DNA of 26,127 bases from a virus. Below are positions 6,970 through 15,660 of the stretch, one piece after another. The position numbers were made by a program, and so were the translations under genes. The stretch covers positions 1 to 26,127 of the IMG/VR virus record IMGVR_UViG_3300028844_004365, one strand, 5' to 3'. The stretch's first letter is position 1; each line of letters opens with the position of its first letter. The notes beneath the pieces were generated by a model. It was not told where the DNA came from, ran no database searches, and was given only the letters and a program-made list of their open reading frames with translations.

Positions 6970-7202
6970 TGATAGACTTTACACACGAGGACATCGAAAG
7001 GTTATGGAATGCCATAACACATTACGTTCCAGAGAGACAGAAACTGGACTGTGCCATAGACTTTATTAAAAGCCTAGAGGACATAGGAGTAGATCATGAC
7101 GTACTCAAAGGATCTGCAGAGCTAGATCCAAAACTAGAAGAAGCCGTTGCAACTGTGTTCGAGGAAGACGAAGAGTCAGACGGATACGGTGAAGATGATT
7201 AA
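6969..7202 (+). CDS. Small acidic protein between uvsX and the next gene
   Basis: A 77-residue acidic protein, starting at an ATG that shares its first base with the uvsX stop. The first 45 residues look helical (EDIERLWNAITHYVPERQKLDCAIDFIKSLEDI). The C-terminal end is strongly acidic (FEEDEESDGYGEDD), similar in character to the tails of proteins that bind SSB or recombinases. No catalytic motif. From memory, T4-like marine phages often carry a small conserved protein here, but I cannot name a function. A recombination accessory role is inferred only from the tight coupling to uvsX. Confidence 0.8.
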   Translation: MIDFTHEDIERLWNAITHYVPERQKLDCAIDFIKSLEDIGVDHDVLKGSAELDPKLEEAVATVFEEDEESDGYGEDD

Positions 7203-7656
7203 TTGGTACAACGAAGTAAGCAGAAACCTCGATAAGATACCAGACTGCGTGGCATACTTTGACAAAGAATTGTTAGAGGCCAAGAAGCAGTGCAAGATAT
7301 ACGGTAACCTAGAAAGAGCCAGTGCGTCACTGCCAGGCATAGTAGAAGAGAGATTCAGTCAACTACAACAACTAGAAGCAATACTAGAATACCTAAACAT
7401 AGAATTAAGAAGACTACGTTCAAAGACCTTCAGAAAATATTTAGAAAATTACAACAGAGCGTTATCAAGCAGAGACGCAGAGAAGTATGTGGACGGCGAA
7501 GACGATGTAGTCGACATGGACAAGATCATTAATGATTTTGCATTAATACGTAATCAATGGTTAGGCATCACCAAGGGACTAGATCAGAAGCAATGGCAGA
7601 TCACAAACATTGTAAAACTGAGAGTCGCAGGAATGGAAGATGCAGATATCAAATAG
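7195..7656 (+). CDS. Conserved helical protein, possibly a UvsY-like recombination mediator
   Basis: A 153-residue, mostly helical protein with LPGIVEERFSQLQQLEAILEYL in the middle and RALSSRDAEKYVDGEDDVVD followed by WQITNIVKLRVAGMED at the C-terminus. Size, helical content, the Lys/Arg-rich helices and the final LR-x-AG-type ending recall T4 UvsY (137 residues, the UvsX loading factor), and the gene lies one gene downstream of uvsX. The match is by pattern only, so I leave the symbol blank. The start at 7195 (ATGATTAA, overlapping the previous stop by 8 bases) is preferred to an upstream in-frame ATG at 7147, which would overlap the previous gene by over 50 bases. The 3' end overlaps the HAD gene by 17 bases. 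Confidence 0.82.
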   Translation: MINWYNEVSRNLDKIPDCVAYFDKELLEAKKQCKIYGNLERASASLPGIVEERFSQLQQLEAILEYLNIELRRLRSKTFRKYLENYNRALSSRDAEKYVDGEDDVVDMDKIINDFALIRNQWLGITKGLDQKQWQITNIVKLRVAGMEDADIK

Positions 7657-8266
7657 AATAATACTAACAGACGTAGACGGTGTTTTGTTGGAATGGGAAC
7701 ACCATTTCACAAAGTGGATGTCATTGAGATCATATTTTGACAAAAAAGGTGTGAGATACTATCCATACAAACAGTTGCCAGACATGTATGATGAATACGA
7801 TATGGCCACTAGGTATGGTGTAAGCAAGGATGTAATTCGACAAGAGATAAGAGAATTCAACAGGAGTGCTTGGATGGGCACACAGAGACCAATGTTGGAA
7901 TCACAGACGTGGGTCAAACTGATGGCCGCTGAAGGGTGGACATTCATTCCTATCACATCTCAAACGTCAGACGTACCAGCACAGGAGTTGCGTAAGAAAA
8001 GATTGGGAGAACTTTTTGGCGAACATGTGTTCACAAATTACCACATACTGGGCACCGGTGCTGACAAAAACAGTGCCTTAGCAGACTTCCACGATACTGG
8101 ACTATATTGGGTCGAGGACAAGCCAGACAACGCTGTACTGGGGCTCAAATACGGTTTAAAGCCTATATTAATAGACCACCCATTCAATCAAGACTTCAAT
8201 CATCCTGACGTTATACGTGTAAGTAATTGGAAAGACATACACCAAATAGTTTCAGGAAGAAAATGA
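7640..8266 (+). CDS. HAD-superfamily phosphatase-like protein
   Basis: A 208-residue soluble protein with the HAD aspartate-nucleophile motif LTDVDGVLLEW (about 9-19, DxDGV). A likely motif II Ser/Thr strand FIPITSQTSD (about 97-106) follows, and an acidic motif IV WVEDKPDN near residue 155. HAD enzymes remove phosphates from sugars, nucleotides or nucleic-acid ends. Small phage HADs often lie beside glycosyltransferases, and the next gene here is one. The start overlaps the end of the preceding gene by 17 bases and the stop overlaps the next start as ATGA. The substrate is unknown; a sugar phosphate or a nucleotide 3'-end are both possible. Confidence 0.8.
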   Translation: MQISNRIILTDVDGVLLEWEHHFTKWMSLRSYFDKKGVRYYPYKQLPDMYDEYDMATRYGVSKDVIRQEIREFNRSAWMGTQRPMLESQTWVKLMAAEGWTFIPITSQTSDVPAQELRKKRLGELFGEHVFTNYHILGTGADKNSALADFHDTGLYWVEDKPDNAVLGLKYGLKPILIDHPFNQDFNHPDVIRVSNWKDIHQIVSGRK

Positions 8267-8937
8267 AAATTTACGTAGGGCACGACAGCAGAGAAGACAT
8301 AGCATACCAAGTATGTGAACACAGTATCAAACGTAGAGACCCGTCAGCAGAAGTTATCCCCCTTAAGCAAAAACAGATGCGTGACCAAGGACTTTACACC
8401 AGACCAGTGGACAAGTTGGCATCAACAGAGTTCACGTTCACTAGGTTCTTCGTGCCCTACATGAATGATTTCAAAGGGTGGGCAGTGTTCTGTGATTGTG
8501 ATTTCCTTTGGAAAATACCTAGTCATGAATTAACAAAGTACTGCGATTCATCTAAAGCAGTTGTCGTTGTGCAACACGACTACACTCCTAAAGAGACAAC
8601 TAAAATGGACGGACAGACACAAACAGTATATCCAAGAAAAAACTGGAGCAGTATGGTACTTTGGAACTGCGAACATCCAAAAAATAAAATACTAACACCA
8701 GAACTACTTAATGAAGAGTCACCAAAATTCCTACACAGATTCAGTTGGCTAGATGACAACGAAGTAGGCGAGATGCCGGCGGAGTATAACTGGCTAGTGG
8801 GTTGGTACAAGGAACCTAGAGATGGGACACCAAAAATACTACACTACACAGAGGGTGGACCATGGTTCGACGGATATCGAGACTGCGAGTACGCCGATGA
8901 CTGGAAGAAGGAACTGATAAATTTATTCAGTTCGTAA
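8263..8937 (+). CDS. GT-A-fold glycosyltransferase (GT8-like)
   Basis: A 224-residue protein starting MKIYVGHDSRED, a typical first strand of a GT-A nucleotide-sugar-binding fold. The metal-binding DxD motif is DCD at about 78-80, in the strand GWAVFCDCDFLW, preceded by TEFTFTRFFVPY. A late segment, KILHYTEGGPWFDGY, resembles the His/Gly-rich C-terminal acceptor region of GT8-type enzymes. The ATG at 8263 overlaps the previous stop as ATGA and is preferred to the longer in-frame start at 8227. The 3' end overlaps the convergent gene at 8923-9630 by 15 bases. It is the last gene of the rightward uvsX operon, but its function belongs with the glycan island. Donor and acceptor are unknown. Confidence 0.85.
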   Translation: MKIYVGHDSREDIAYQVCEHSIKRRDPSAEVIPLKQKQMRDQGLYTRPVDKLASTEFTFTRFFVPYMNDFKGWAVFCDCDFLWKIPSHELTKYCDSSKAVVVVQHDYTPKETTKMDGQTQTVYPRKNWSSMVLWNCEHPKNKILTPELLNEESPKFLHRFSWLDDNEVGEMPAEYNWLVGWYKEPRDGTPKILHYTEGGPWFDGYRDCEYADDWKKELINLFSS

Positions 8938-9630
8938 TAAATCCCTCAGAGCATTTACATCTGCTTGTAGGTGTCTATCCCTTACTTTTGTCCAAACAAA
9001 TTCATCCCTTTGAGAGATGTTAAAATTTTTTCGTATCTGTTTACCGGCATTATCGTCGATGATCTTTTTAGTTTTAAATTCAACAGTCGGCAGGTACAAA
9101 CATCTATTAAGTTTCCTCGCAACTTTCTGCGTGTACGAATCAACGTGCCAGTGCCAGAAGAACGCAGGAGCAAGATAACCTAAGGTATTAGTCCAATTTT
9201 TGTGTACTGCGAAATGTGCCGCTGGTAGTTTCTCGTCAGGCCACAGTGTAGGTTCTTTACGTAAATGCTTGTTCCTTGGTCTACCATCAGAGGGCACCAC
9301 CATTAATATCTTATCATCATACTTGTCAATTTCATCTACAATTAATTGATCCCAATTTGATGTGTTGACCTGAACATCATCCCCCATCAACATAACAACG
9401 TCATGAGATGCTTTTTCGCACATTAAATTCCAACTGTAACAAGTGGATTGGTTTGGTCCAACCGTATAATGTTTTTCGTCTAAAAGATCCTTGTACTCTT
9501 CTAATTTTTCATCATCGTCATTGAGATAAAATAAAAATTCTGTATTGTATTTTTGTGTGGCAGTAGCAGTATCTACTAGTCTCTTTGCTAGTTCTGGTCT
9601 GCCTCTTGATGGACAACAGAACGAGATCAT
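8923..9630 (-). CDS. GT2-like glycosyltransferase
   Basis: A 235-residue protein beginning MISFCCPSRGRPELAKRLVDT, which resembles the start of GT2-type GT-A enzymes (a hydrophobic strand, then PSRGRP). An acidic stretch LNDDDEKL (about 36-43) and the motif MLMGDDVQV (about 80-88) fill the place of the metal/nucleotide-binding DxD. The rest has aromatic and His clusters (FFWHWHVDSYT). It is the last gene of the leftward operon and is coupled to the epimerase by an ATGA overlap. It likely transfers a sugar onto a surface or virion glycan, with the upstream epimerase perhaps supplying the nucleotide sugar. Donor is unknown. Confidence 0.82.
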   Translation of the reverse strand: MISFCCPSRGRPELAKRLVDTATATQKYNTEFLFYLNDDDEKLEEYKDLLDEKHYTVGPNQSTCYSWNLMCEKASHDVVMLMGDDVQVNTSNWDQLIVDEIDKYDDKILMVVPSDGRPRNKHLRKEPTLWPDEKLPAAHFAVHKNWTNTLGYLAPAFFWHWHVDSYTQKVARKLNRCLYLPTVEFKTKKIIDDNAGKQIRKNFNISQRDEFVWTKVRDRHLQADVNALRDLLRTE

Positions 9631-10631
9631 ATCAACTTGTTCTTCCAGGTGTCTGGTGTGATATCGTTTACAATTTCTAATGGCAAATGATATTGAAACT
9701 TTTTTGTGCCTCTGGTTCTTATGTATTCTGCTGTCTTTTTAACTGACTGTCGCATATTGGTTGCTGTGTTATAACCTAATAAGTCTCTTGCTTTGTCTGA
9801 TGAACACACTGCTAATTTGACTTCTTTGGGTCTGTCTTTGTGATGTATTGGATCTAAATTAAGTCCTGTTTCATTAGCACAGGCTTCTGCTAACTCATTG
9901 ATTGTTATGGGTTCTTCGTCTGGCCCTATGTTGATTACTTCACCAACAACATTATCTTGAAATGCAAGTGCATTCAAACAATACAAACAATCATCAATAT
10001 AACTGAAACATCTTTGCTGTTTGCCATCTCCGTATATAATTGGTTGCTTACCTTGTAACATTCTGTTCAACATGATGGACATAACGTTTCTAAAAGGGTC
10101 ATCATACTTCTGTCTTGGTCCAACAATGTTGTGTGGAACAGCAATAACATACTCAACACCATGTGTTTCACATAAATTTCTTAATACATCTTCGCCTGCC
10201 TTCTTTGCAATACCGTATGGATCTTGGGGACGACATTCATAAGTTTCTTTGTAAGGCATTTCATCATGATGGCCATACCTTGCCATGCTTGAACAATACA
10301 CAATACGTTTGACTTTGTTTCTTATGGCCGCTGTGATAGTTGTGACTGACGCTTCAAATATATTTCTTGTAACAAGCACAGGAGAGAACACTGACAGTCC
10401 TTCGTATGCCGTTGCGGCAGTATGATAAACTATGTCACAGCCTTCCATGGCTTTGGTCATGTTTTCTAAATCGCAACAATCCACTTGATGAAACTCAACG
10501 TTTTGGGGAACATTATCTGTGTATCCACCAATCATGTTATCATTACCGGCCACAGTGTGACCTTCTGATATCATCAAATCTGCTAGATGGGAACCTAAGA
10601 AACCTGCTACACCTGTTATAAAAATTTTCAT
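9627..10631 (-). CDS. NAD-dependent sugar-nucleotide epimerase/dehydratase (extended SDR)
   Basis: A 334-residue extended short-chain dehydrogenase. The N-terminal NAD-binding loop is TGVAGFLGSH (GxxGxxG, about 6-15), with Asp residues in the VDCCD strand (about 50-54). The active site is CSSMARYG (about 113-120) with Tyr139 and Lys143 in DPYGIAKKAGE. NIVGPRQ and a C-terminal NIGPDEEPITI segment are typical of UDP-sugar epimerases and dehydratases (GalE/RmlB/WcaG type). It would convert a nucleotide-sugar donor for the transferases around it. The exact reaction cannot be read. A late-type octamer lies 6 bases upstream of its start, so it may be transcribed separately from the three genes before it. 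Confidence 0.92.
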   Translation of the reverse strand: MKIFITGVAGFLGSHLADLMISEGHTVAGNDNMIGGYTDNVPQNVEFHQVDCCDLENMTKAMEGCDIVYHTAATAYEGLSVFSPVLVTRNIFEASVTTITAAIRNKVKRIVYCSSMARYGHHDEMPYKETYECRPQDPYGIAKKAGEDVLRNLCETHGVEYVIAVPHNIVGPRQKYDDPFRNVMSIMLNRMLQGKQPIIYGDGKQQRCFSYIDDCLYCLNALAFQDNVVGEVINIGPDEEPITINELAEACANETGLNLDPIHHKDRPKEVKLAVCSSDKARDLLGYNTATNMRQSVKKTAEYIRTRGTKKFQYHLPLEIVNDITPDTWKNKLI

Positions 10632-10637
10632 TTGAAG

Positions 10638-10645
10638 TATTTAAT
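10638..10645 (-). promoter_or_regulatory. Late-promoter octamer before the epimerase gene
   Basis: On the minus strand the octamer reads ATTAAATA and ends 6 bases before the epimerase ATG (10631). This is nearly the same spacing as at 443 and 2049. It lies in the 19-base gap after the FkbM methyltransferase gene. Confidence 0.4.
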
Positions 10646-10650
10646 TTAGA

Positions 10651-11277
10651 TTATGCACGGTAAAAAACTTTGTCTGGCCAATGATCCATTAACACTTTGA
10701 ATCCTAAATCTCCTATAAATTTTTCAACCACAATATTATTACTACCGTATTTTTTGGTATTGTTGTTTAATTCTATCATTAGATATTTTACATTTTCCAA
10801 AGTTTTTGTTGCACCTTTCAGCACTTCCATTTCATATCCTTCTACATCAATTTTGATCATATCTACATCCTCATATGCCATATGATCCAATGTAATCATT
10901 CGGATATTACCTTTATCATTGACTCTCTTTGCCTGTGTAAAATTATCTTCTGTCAATGATATTTCTTTTAGTTGAGATCCTACAGCCTCCATTCTTGGTG
11001 TACAATTTATAGTACAGTTACGCTGTAAACATTCAAAGTGTGTTTTGTCAGGCTCAAATGCAATTACTTTCCTAGCAAATGGTTCGATGGCTTTTGCCCA
11101 TGTTCCACACCATGCACCCACATCAATAACTGTTTTCATTTCTTTTGTTTGAGATTCGCAGTATTTTAAAAACTTATTCAAACATTTGTTCTGTGTGAAA
11201 GGTGCTCCTGCTTTCCATTTTTCTATATGTACATCATTAGATGGCACCCAAAAATCATTTACTTTTTCTATCTTCAT
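10651..11277 (-). CDS. FkbM-family SAM-dependent methyltransferase
   Basis: A 208-residue methyltransferase with SAM-binding motif I TVIDVGAWCGTWA (about 49-61), an acidic ribose-binding strand KVIAFEPD (about 70-77), and the FkbM signature VDMIKIDVEGYEMEVLKGA (about 148-166). FkbM proteins usually O-methylate sugars or related small molecules. Here it would cap or modify a glycan made by its neighbours. The ATG at 11277 overlaps the stop of the upstream transferase gene as ATGA. It is preferred over the longer in-frame start at 11367, which lies well inside that gene. Acceptor is unknown. Confidence 0.88.
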   Translation of the reverse strand: MKIEKVNDFWVPSNDVHIEKWKAGAPFTQNKCLNKFLKYCESQTKEMKTVIDVGAWCGTWAKAIEPFARKVIAFEPDKTHFECLQRNCTINCTPRMEAVGSQLKEISLTEDNFTQAKRVNDKGNIRMITLDHMAYEDVDMIKIDVEGYEMEVLKGATKTLENVKYLMIELNNNTKKYGSNNIVVEKFIGDLGFKVLMDHWPDKVFYRA

Positions 11278-12086
11278 AGTATGCCCTTGTCCATTAATAT
11301 TTCTACTGCTGTCCCGTTGGCTATCTCCTCCGGTGTGAACTGCTGGTATGCTAGACTGTACAACCAAGGTTCTGGTCCACCGTAGTAAGGATTTTCTATG
11401 TCTGACAGTTCCACGTTGCCAACATCTACAGCAAAACTCTTGTTATCACAAAACACAGGTATTCCCTCACAGATGGCCTCCACAGCCGCGATAGAACAAC
11501 TAGTAACCACACACCAGGCTTCCTTAAGATCCTCGGATAGGGGTACTGTTGCCTCACTCGGTCCTGATGTACCCCTGCCCCTAGGCTTGTGTCGAAGTCG
11601 TATAGGTCTGTCTGTATACCTTTTGATCTGTTCTATGGTCTCATTAGTCCATTTTGGTCTGTCTAAATAGTTGTGTATGCCTGCACTGCTAGGACAAACT
11701 AGAATATACTTGCCAGCAAAGTTTGGTGCCTTGATCTTCATTCCAAACTTCTCAAATCTATCGGCCTTGCAATTTTTAATGTAAGGAACGTGAATAGCAT
11801 TCCTGCACACACGCCAATAATGATTATCTGATTTTAGATTGTTGTTGTCAAATCTGCCAAAGTATGGAGTGTCAGCAAACCAAAAATTATGATTACGTGA
11901 CTCTAACTTCTTGACCATTGCTCTATTGTTGCCAACAAATCCCCAAAACATAGAATTCGCCACGGGCTCGCTTTCGGTTTGATTATCAAGCATTCTTGTT
12001 TGCTCCGGCCAAGACTTCTGCACACCATCGAAAACTTCGTATGCTTTGCTGTTCTTGTTGTTAAATGGTGCGTAGATTGTTAGCAT
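11274..12086 (-). CDS. GT-B-like transferase, paralogue A of four
   Basis: A 270-residue protein of a family with four members in this window. Its C-terminal half carries GKYILVCPSS (about 125-134), the basic strand RPIRLRHKPRGR (about 160-171), the signature WCVVTSCSIAAVEAICEGIPVFC (about 191-213), and a tail with a spaced DIENP and SLAYQQFTPEEIANGTA (about 244-260). The Thr-Ser / Glu-Gly-Ile-Pro pattern resembles the donor-binding site of GT-B enzymes such as capsule (KpsC/KpsS-like) transferases. It is closest to the copy at 13872-14687, which shares the spaced SLAY-QFT-NGTA tail. It overlaps the SGNH gene upstream by 26 bases and the FkbM gene downstream as ATGA. Calling it a glycosyltransferase is inference from motif and context. 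Confidence 0.75.
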   Translation of the reverse strand: MLTIYAPFNNKNSKAYEVFDGVQKSWPEQTRMLDNQTESEPVANSMFWGFVGNNRAMVKKLESRNHNFWFADTPYFGRFDNNNLKSDNHYWRVCRNAIHVPYIKNCKADRFEKFGMKIKAPNFAGKYILVCPSSAGIHNYLDRPKWTNETIEQIKRYTDRPIRLRHKPRGRGTSGPSEATVPLSEDLKEAWCVVTSCSIAAVEAICEGIPVFCDNKSFAVDVGNVELSDIENPYYGGPEPWLYSLAYQQFTPEEIANGTAVEILMDKGIL

Positions 12087-12753
12087 CTATAAACTCTTTC
12101 AATTGTCTTGCCCAATCCATATGCCCTTCTTCGTTAGGATGTGGATCACCTTCCTTGCATTGTTGATTGTTGGCAACTGTGTAATCTAAATGACTTGTCT
12201 CTGGTTTGAAGAATCTTTTCTTGTCTATCTTGTCAAATAATAGTTGTACATCGGGGTTTGTAATCTTTGCATCAGATAGGGTATTATAAAACACATACGG
12301 ATATTTTTTATTTTGGAAATAATCTTGTAGGTCCAACAAACCTAGGATGGATTCTACCTGTGTCATCTGATCTATGTCCGCTCCTAAGCCGAAAAGATAT
12401 TTTATAAAACTTGTTGTGTGCTTGTCTCTGTTTGGATCCCAAGTTTTCCAAGTCGTAGCCATCGTGGGAAATTTGTGTGCCTTGTACCCATCAGATGTTG
12501 GATAGTCAAATCTGTTCCCTCCGCTGGATCCAATTAGGAAAAAACATTTCTCCGCCATCTCTGGAAATTTTTCACACCACACCCTGGTCGTCCACATCAG
12601 TCTCTTAGATCCCCTACCACCATTGGCTAGATTTACCTCAACATTGAGGTCTAACAGTTTTGCTAGTTCCAGACCGCAGTGGGTGTTGACGTTGTCCCTG
12701 GGCCGATAGGTCAGGAAAGAACAACCATTTATGAATAATTTGGTAGGCATCAC
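12061..12753 (-). CDS. SGNH/GDSL-type hydrolase-like protein
   Basis: A 230-residue protein with the block layout of SGNH hydrolases. Block I is FINGCSFLTY (about 7-16; Ser kept, the Asp of GDS replaced by Cys). Block II is NGGRGSKRL (Gly and Asn present). Block III is GSSGGNRFD (the Asn of GxxN). Block V is GDPHPNEEGH (about 206-215, with catalytic Asp and His). Such enzymes remove or transfer acyl or acetyl groups from sugars or lipids. In this island, glycan O-acyl editing is a reasonable inference. It is the first gene of the leftward operon, 36 bases from the divergent GT61 gene, with a host-type promoter upstream and no clear Shine-Dalgarno sequence. Confidence 0.8.
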   Translation of the reverse strand: MMPTKLFINGCSFLTYRPRDNVNTHCGLELAKLLDLNVEVNLANGGRGSKRLMWTTRVWCEKFPEMAEKCFFLIGSSGGNRFDYPTSDGYKAHKFPTMATTWKTWDPNRDKHTTSFIKYLFGLGADIDQMTQVESILGLLDLQDYFQNKKYPYVFYNTLSDAKITNPDVQLLFDKIDKKRFFKPETSHLDYTVANNQQCKEGDPHPNEEGHMDWARQLKEFIDANNLRTI

Positions 12754-12767
12754 TGAATAATTATAGT
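12740..12767 (+). promoter_or_regulatory. Possible host-type promoter for the rightward island operon
   Basis: TTGGTA (12740-12745) and TATAGT (12762-12767) are 16 bases apart and point toward the GT61 gene at 12790. The -35-like element lies inside the divergent SGNH gene. A weak match, and it overlaps the leftward promoter. Confidence 0.35.
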
Positions 12768-12788
12768 ATAGTTATAGGCAAATAGCAA
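12760..12788 (-). promoter_or_regulatory. Host-type promoter for the leftward island operon
   Basis: On the minus strand, TTGCTA (12788-12783) and TATAAT (12765-12760) are 17 bases apart. The -10 is a perfect consensus. The predicted start lies very near the SGNH ATG at 12753, so the leader would be only a few bases. Confidence 0.5.
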
Positions 12789-12789
12789 C

Positions 12790-13872
12790 ATGAAGAACAT
12801 AGATTCAATCAAGTATTTTTTAGATAAATGGGAAACTGTCGACACCAGTTATGATTACACGGTACCTTACCACAAAGACATAGACCCAAACTTCACAAGT
12901 TTACCAACTTTCGTTGCAGAATTCCATGATTGTAAAGTTCATAGTTGTCCTTTACTTGTCACTTACCAACAGAAACTAATAACCAATTACATATGGCGCC
13001 TAACTGATAGAAGTAGGAACAAGCCAGGTAAGTCACACAATCTTTGGAAGGAATGGGGAGATGAGGTACAAGCAGAATTACCACCAGTCAGTGACCACTT
13101 CCATGAGAAGTACCGTTACGTGTGGTTGCCCATCGACGAGCAAAGTGTGGAGAACCCATGGCACATATGGATAGATGTAATTTCAAAATTCAGACTGATG
13201 GAGAAAAGATGGTCAACAGATTTTACAAGATACTGTTACGTATTGGCCAACGAAAGCAAATACTTTGAGAAATGTATAAAAGAATTGTTCCCTGAAGTAA
13301 AAGTTCTCGTGATGCCAAAAAATGCAACTTGGCAATTCAAACATCTGCTAGTCCCAAGTGCAAGTAATTCAAAAGACGGAGTAATCACTCCGCACCTGGC
13401 ACCATGGCTGAGACATTTCAAAGGCAGGCCTGGATTGAAAGAAACAAAATCTCACAGGAAAATTGTTGTATTAAGACCAGGTGCAAAAACGAGAAGAATC
13501 ACAAACTCAGATGAATTGCTGTTGGCACTTAAAGGATGGGAGACAGTGGACCTGGCAAAGATGACAATAAGAGAACAAATGAAAACATTCGCAGAGGCCA
13601 CACACATCGTTGCGGCGCACGGTGCAGGCCTAGTAAATCTACTATGGTGCAATCCGGGAACAAAGGTCATAGAGATACAAGACAAAAATATGATCCACAA
13701 GAAAGTGTATCCTGTGTTGTCTCATCACCTAGGACTCGCACACACTTTATACTTGGCGGACACCGTGCCTATAGCGTTGCAAAACAACAAGAAACCAAAA
13801 GGCATCAAGCGTCTCACTGATCTAATTGATTTTAAAATAGACATAACAGACTTGATGAAGCACATAGACTAA
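12790..13872 (+). CDS. GT61-family (DUF563) glycosyltransferase
   Basis: A 360-residue protein with the hallmark of glycosyltransferase family 61: ATHIVAAHGAGLVNLLWCNPGTKVIEI near the C-terminus, with AHGAG at about 276-280. It is preceded by KIVVLRPGAKTRRITNSDELL, which matches the Arg-rich strand and loop before this motif in GT61 enzymes. The N-terminal half is poorly conserved and probably binds the acceptor. GT61 members transfer xylose, arabinose or GlcNAc in plants and animals and act on surface polysaccharides in bacteria. It is the first gene of the rightward island operon, and its stop overlaps the next start by one base (TAATG). Confidence 0.87.
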   Translation: MKNIDSIKYFLDKWETVDTSYDYTVPYHKDIDPNFTSLPTFVAEFHDCKVHSCPLLVTYQQKLITNYIWRLTDRSRNKPGKSHNLWKEWGDEVQAELPPVSDHFHEKYRYVWLPIDEQSVENPWHIWIDVISKFRLMEKRWSTDFTRYCYVLANESKYFEKCIKELFPEVKVLVMPKNATWQFKHLLVPSASNSKDGVITPHLAPWLRHFKGRPGLKETKSHRKIVVLRPGAKTRRITNSDELLLALKGWETVDLAKMTIREQMKTFAEATHIVAAHGAGLVNLLWCNPGTKVIEIQDKNMIHKKVYPVLSHHLGLAHTLYLADTVPIALQNNKKPKGIKRLTDLIDFKIDITDLMKHID

Positions 13873-14687
13873 TGATATATTTGAGCAGTACTGCAAGAAA
13901 CACAACAGAAAAGTATATACAATTTGCAAAAGAAGGCATGCCGGGGTCTCAAATATTAACCTACGATAAGGTGCTTACAGTGAAAGATGCAACAAAGATT
14001 TGGTTGTTTGGCATATTACGAGGTACTAATCTTGTATACGAACACTGTCAAAAAAATAAAATAGATTTCTACTACATGGACAGACCTTACTGGGGTATCA
14101 GTAGACAACCACCATACTTCTTGAGGATAGTAAAAAACGATCACGTCAAAAACTTCATTGACGAACGCCCCGACGATAGATTCAAAGCAACATTCCCTTT
14201 TGATATCAAACCCTTTCATAAAAATGGAAAGAAAATATTAGTATGTCCGCCTACCAAATCTATCAGCACTTTCTTCGATTGTGAGAACTGGTTAGAAAAC
14301 ACAATGGCGGATTTAAAGAAATACACGGATAGAGAAATTATTGTTAGAGAAAAACCCTACAATCCCGAAGCACAAATAGGGTCGGATGGTAAAATACACA
14401 CAGGTGAAAACAGCACAAAAGTTGCAACAGAAAAAATTATATGGAGCGACATACATGCTGTGGTTACTAACAACAGTTCAATCACGATCAAGGCACTTGC
14501 CAATGGTGTTCCTGTGTTTGCTGACAGCAACAACTGTGCTTTTCCCATTGCGGGCAAAAGCCTGGCACGTATTGAGGATCCTGTGTACATTGATCCTAGG
14601 CCTTTGTTTTACAGTCTGGCCTATGGACAGTTCACAGCAAAAGAAATGAGTAACGGAACAGCATTGAGGATATTAGATGGAAGTTGA
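13872..14687 (+). CDS. GT-B-like transferase, paralogue B of four
   Basis: A 271-residue homologue of the protein at 11274-12086. Shared landmarks are GKKILVCPPT (about 119-128), the strand REIIVREKPYNP, the signature HAVVTNNSSITIKALANGVPVFA (about 195-217), and the tail RIEDPVYIDPRP then SLAYGQFTAKEMSNGTALRIL. The N-terminal half (DATKIWLFGILRG, FYYMDRPYWG) aligns in outline with the MFWGF and WFADTPYFG segments of paralogue A. The role is inferred as a sugar transferase acting on the same glycan. It starts one base into the GT61 stop codon and overlaps the next gene by 11 bases, so this run is translated as one coupled unit. Confidence 0.75.
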   Translation: MIYLSSTARNTTEKYIQFAKEGMPGSQILTYDKVLTVKDATKIWLFGILRGTNLVYEHCQKNKIDFYYMDRPYWGISRQPPYFLRIVKNDHVKNFIDERPDDRFKATFPFDIKPFHKNGKKILVCPPTKSISTFFDCENWLENTMADLKKYTDREIIVREKPYNPEAQIGSDGKIHTGENSTKVATEKIIWSDIHAVVTNNSSITIKALANGVPVFADSNNCAFPIAGKSLARIEDPVYIDPRPLFYSLAYGQFTAKEMSNGTALRILDGS

Positions 14688-15660
14688 AATATTTAGGAGG
14701 ACAGTAAAAGATCGTAAGCGTGGTGCGAGTTGGGATCTGTTACAGCACATGGCCGAGGGCATCAAGGCCTGCGGTGACACGCCAATCATTGTGAACGAAC
14801 ACAAGGAAGGTCCATGGGATGAAAATGAAATGGAACCACACGCACCCATTGGCTGTATGTTTGGGTATGGTGGGAAGAATCAGCCACACCACACCAAGGG
14901 ACGTAGGAGAGACCTTGTAGAACGTGCCAAGAAAAAAGGCATATACATTATTACATTCGATGGCGGCATACTTTCTAGTTTTGGAAACACTATCACGCAT
15001 CATAAACATCATTGGCGTGTGAGCCTATATTCTCCTATGAACAACGGAAACTTCCTGAGTGATAATAGTCCGAGTGATCGTTGGGACATGATGAAAAATT
15101 TATGGAATGTAAAATATGAGCCATGGCGTAAGTCTGAACAACACGATCCAATACTATTTGTGCTACAGCCAAAGGACAACTGGAGCATGGACGAGTTAGA
15201 CCCCATAGACTGGTTCATGGGAGTGTACGAGAAACTAAGACCAGCGACTGACAGGAAGTTCTTAATAAGGCCTCATCCAAACCACATGGCACAAATGATT
15301 AAACGTAAGAACGAGTTTCCTGAGGATTGCGAACTGTTGGAAGGCAAGTCGAGTTGGGTTGGTGATGAGAAAAAATTCTATAGATTTAATTTCCAAGAAG
15401 TGATATCTAATTGTCACGCCGTAGTGACACACAACTCTACCGCTAGTGTTGATTCTTGTGTGCGTGGTATACCAACTTTCTGTACAAGCGATCTGGCACT
15501 GTGTTGGCCCGTTGCTAATCAGAATCTTATGGACATAGAGACACCAAAGAGACCTGACAGAACACAGTGGGTACATGACATTGGTTACAAAATGTGGAGC
15601 ACCGAAGAGATCAAAAGTGGTGTGGTTTTCAAAAGATACAAAGAGCAATTGGGCCTGTAA
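14677..15660 (+). CDS. GT-B-like transferase, paralogue C of four
   Basis: A 327-residue protein, the longest of the four copies. It has FVLQPKDNWS (about 161-170), LIRPHPNHM (about 196-204), the signature HAVVTHNSTASVDSCVRGIPTFC (about 247-269), and a tail with MDIETPKRPDRTQW and a MWSTEEIKSGVVF segment. RPHP followed by a THNST-type loop is the pattern of Kdo/capsule-type GT-B transferases. It has an N-terminal extension (MFGYGGKNQPHHTKGRRRDL) not found in copies A and B. Base composition differs from its neighbours: positions 14701-14760 contain 32 G or C of 60, higher than most of the window. This hints at separate acquisition. Its stop overlaps the next start by one base. Confidence 0.75.
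   Translation: MEVEIFRRTVKDRKRGASWDLLQHMAEGIKACGDTPIIVNEHKEGPWDENEMEPHAPIGCMFGYGGKNQPHHTKGRRRDLVERAKKKGIYIITFDGGILSSFGNTITHHKHHWRVSLYSPMNNGNFLSDNSPSDRWDMMKNLWNVKYEPWRKSEQHDPILFVLQPKDNWSMDELDPIDWFMGVYEKLRPATDRKFLIRPHPNHMAQMIKRKNEFPEDCELLEGKSSWVGDEKKFYRFNFQEVISNCHAVVTHNSTASVDSCVRGIPTFCTSDLALCWPVANQNLMDIETPKRPDRTQWVHDIGYKMWSTEEIKSGVVFKRYKEQLGL

Noticed and set aside
7195-7656. Firm assignment of this gene as uvsY
   Set aside because: Size and position fit, but I see no stretch that aligns convincingly with T4 UvsY; a profile search against the UvsY family would decide.
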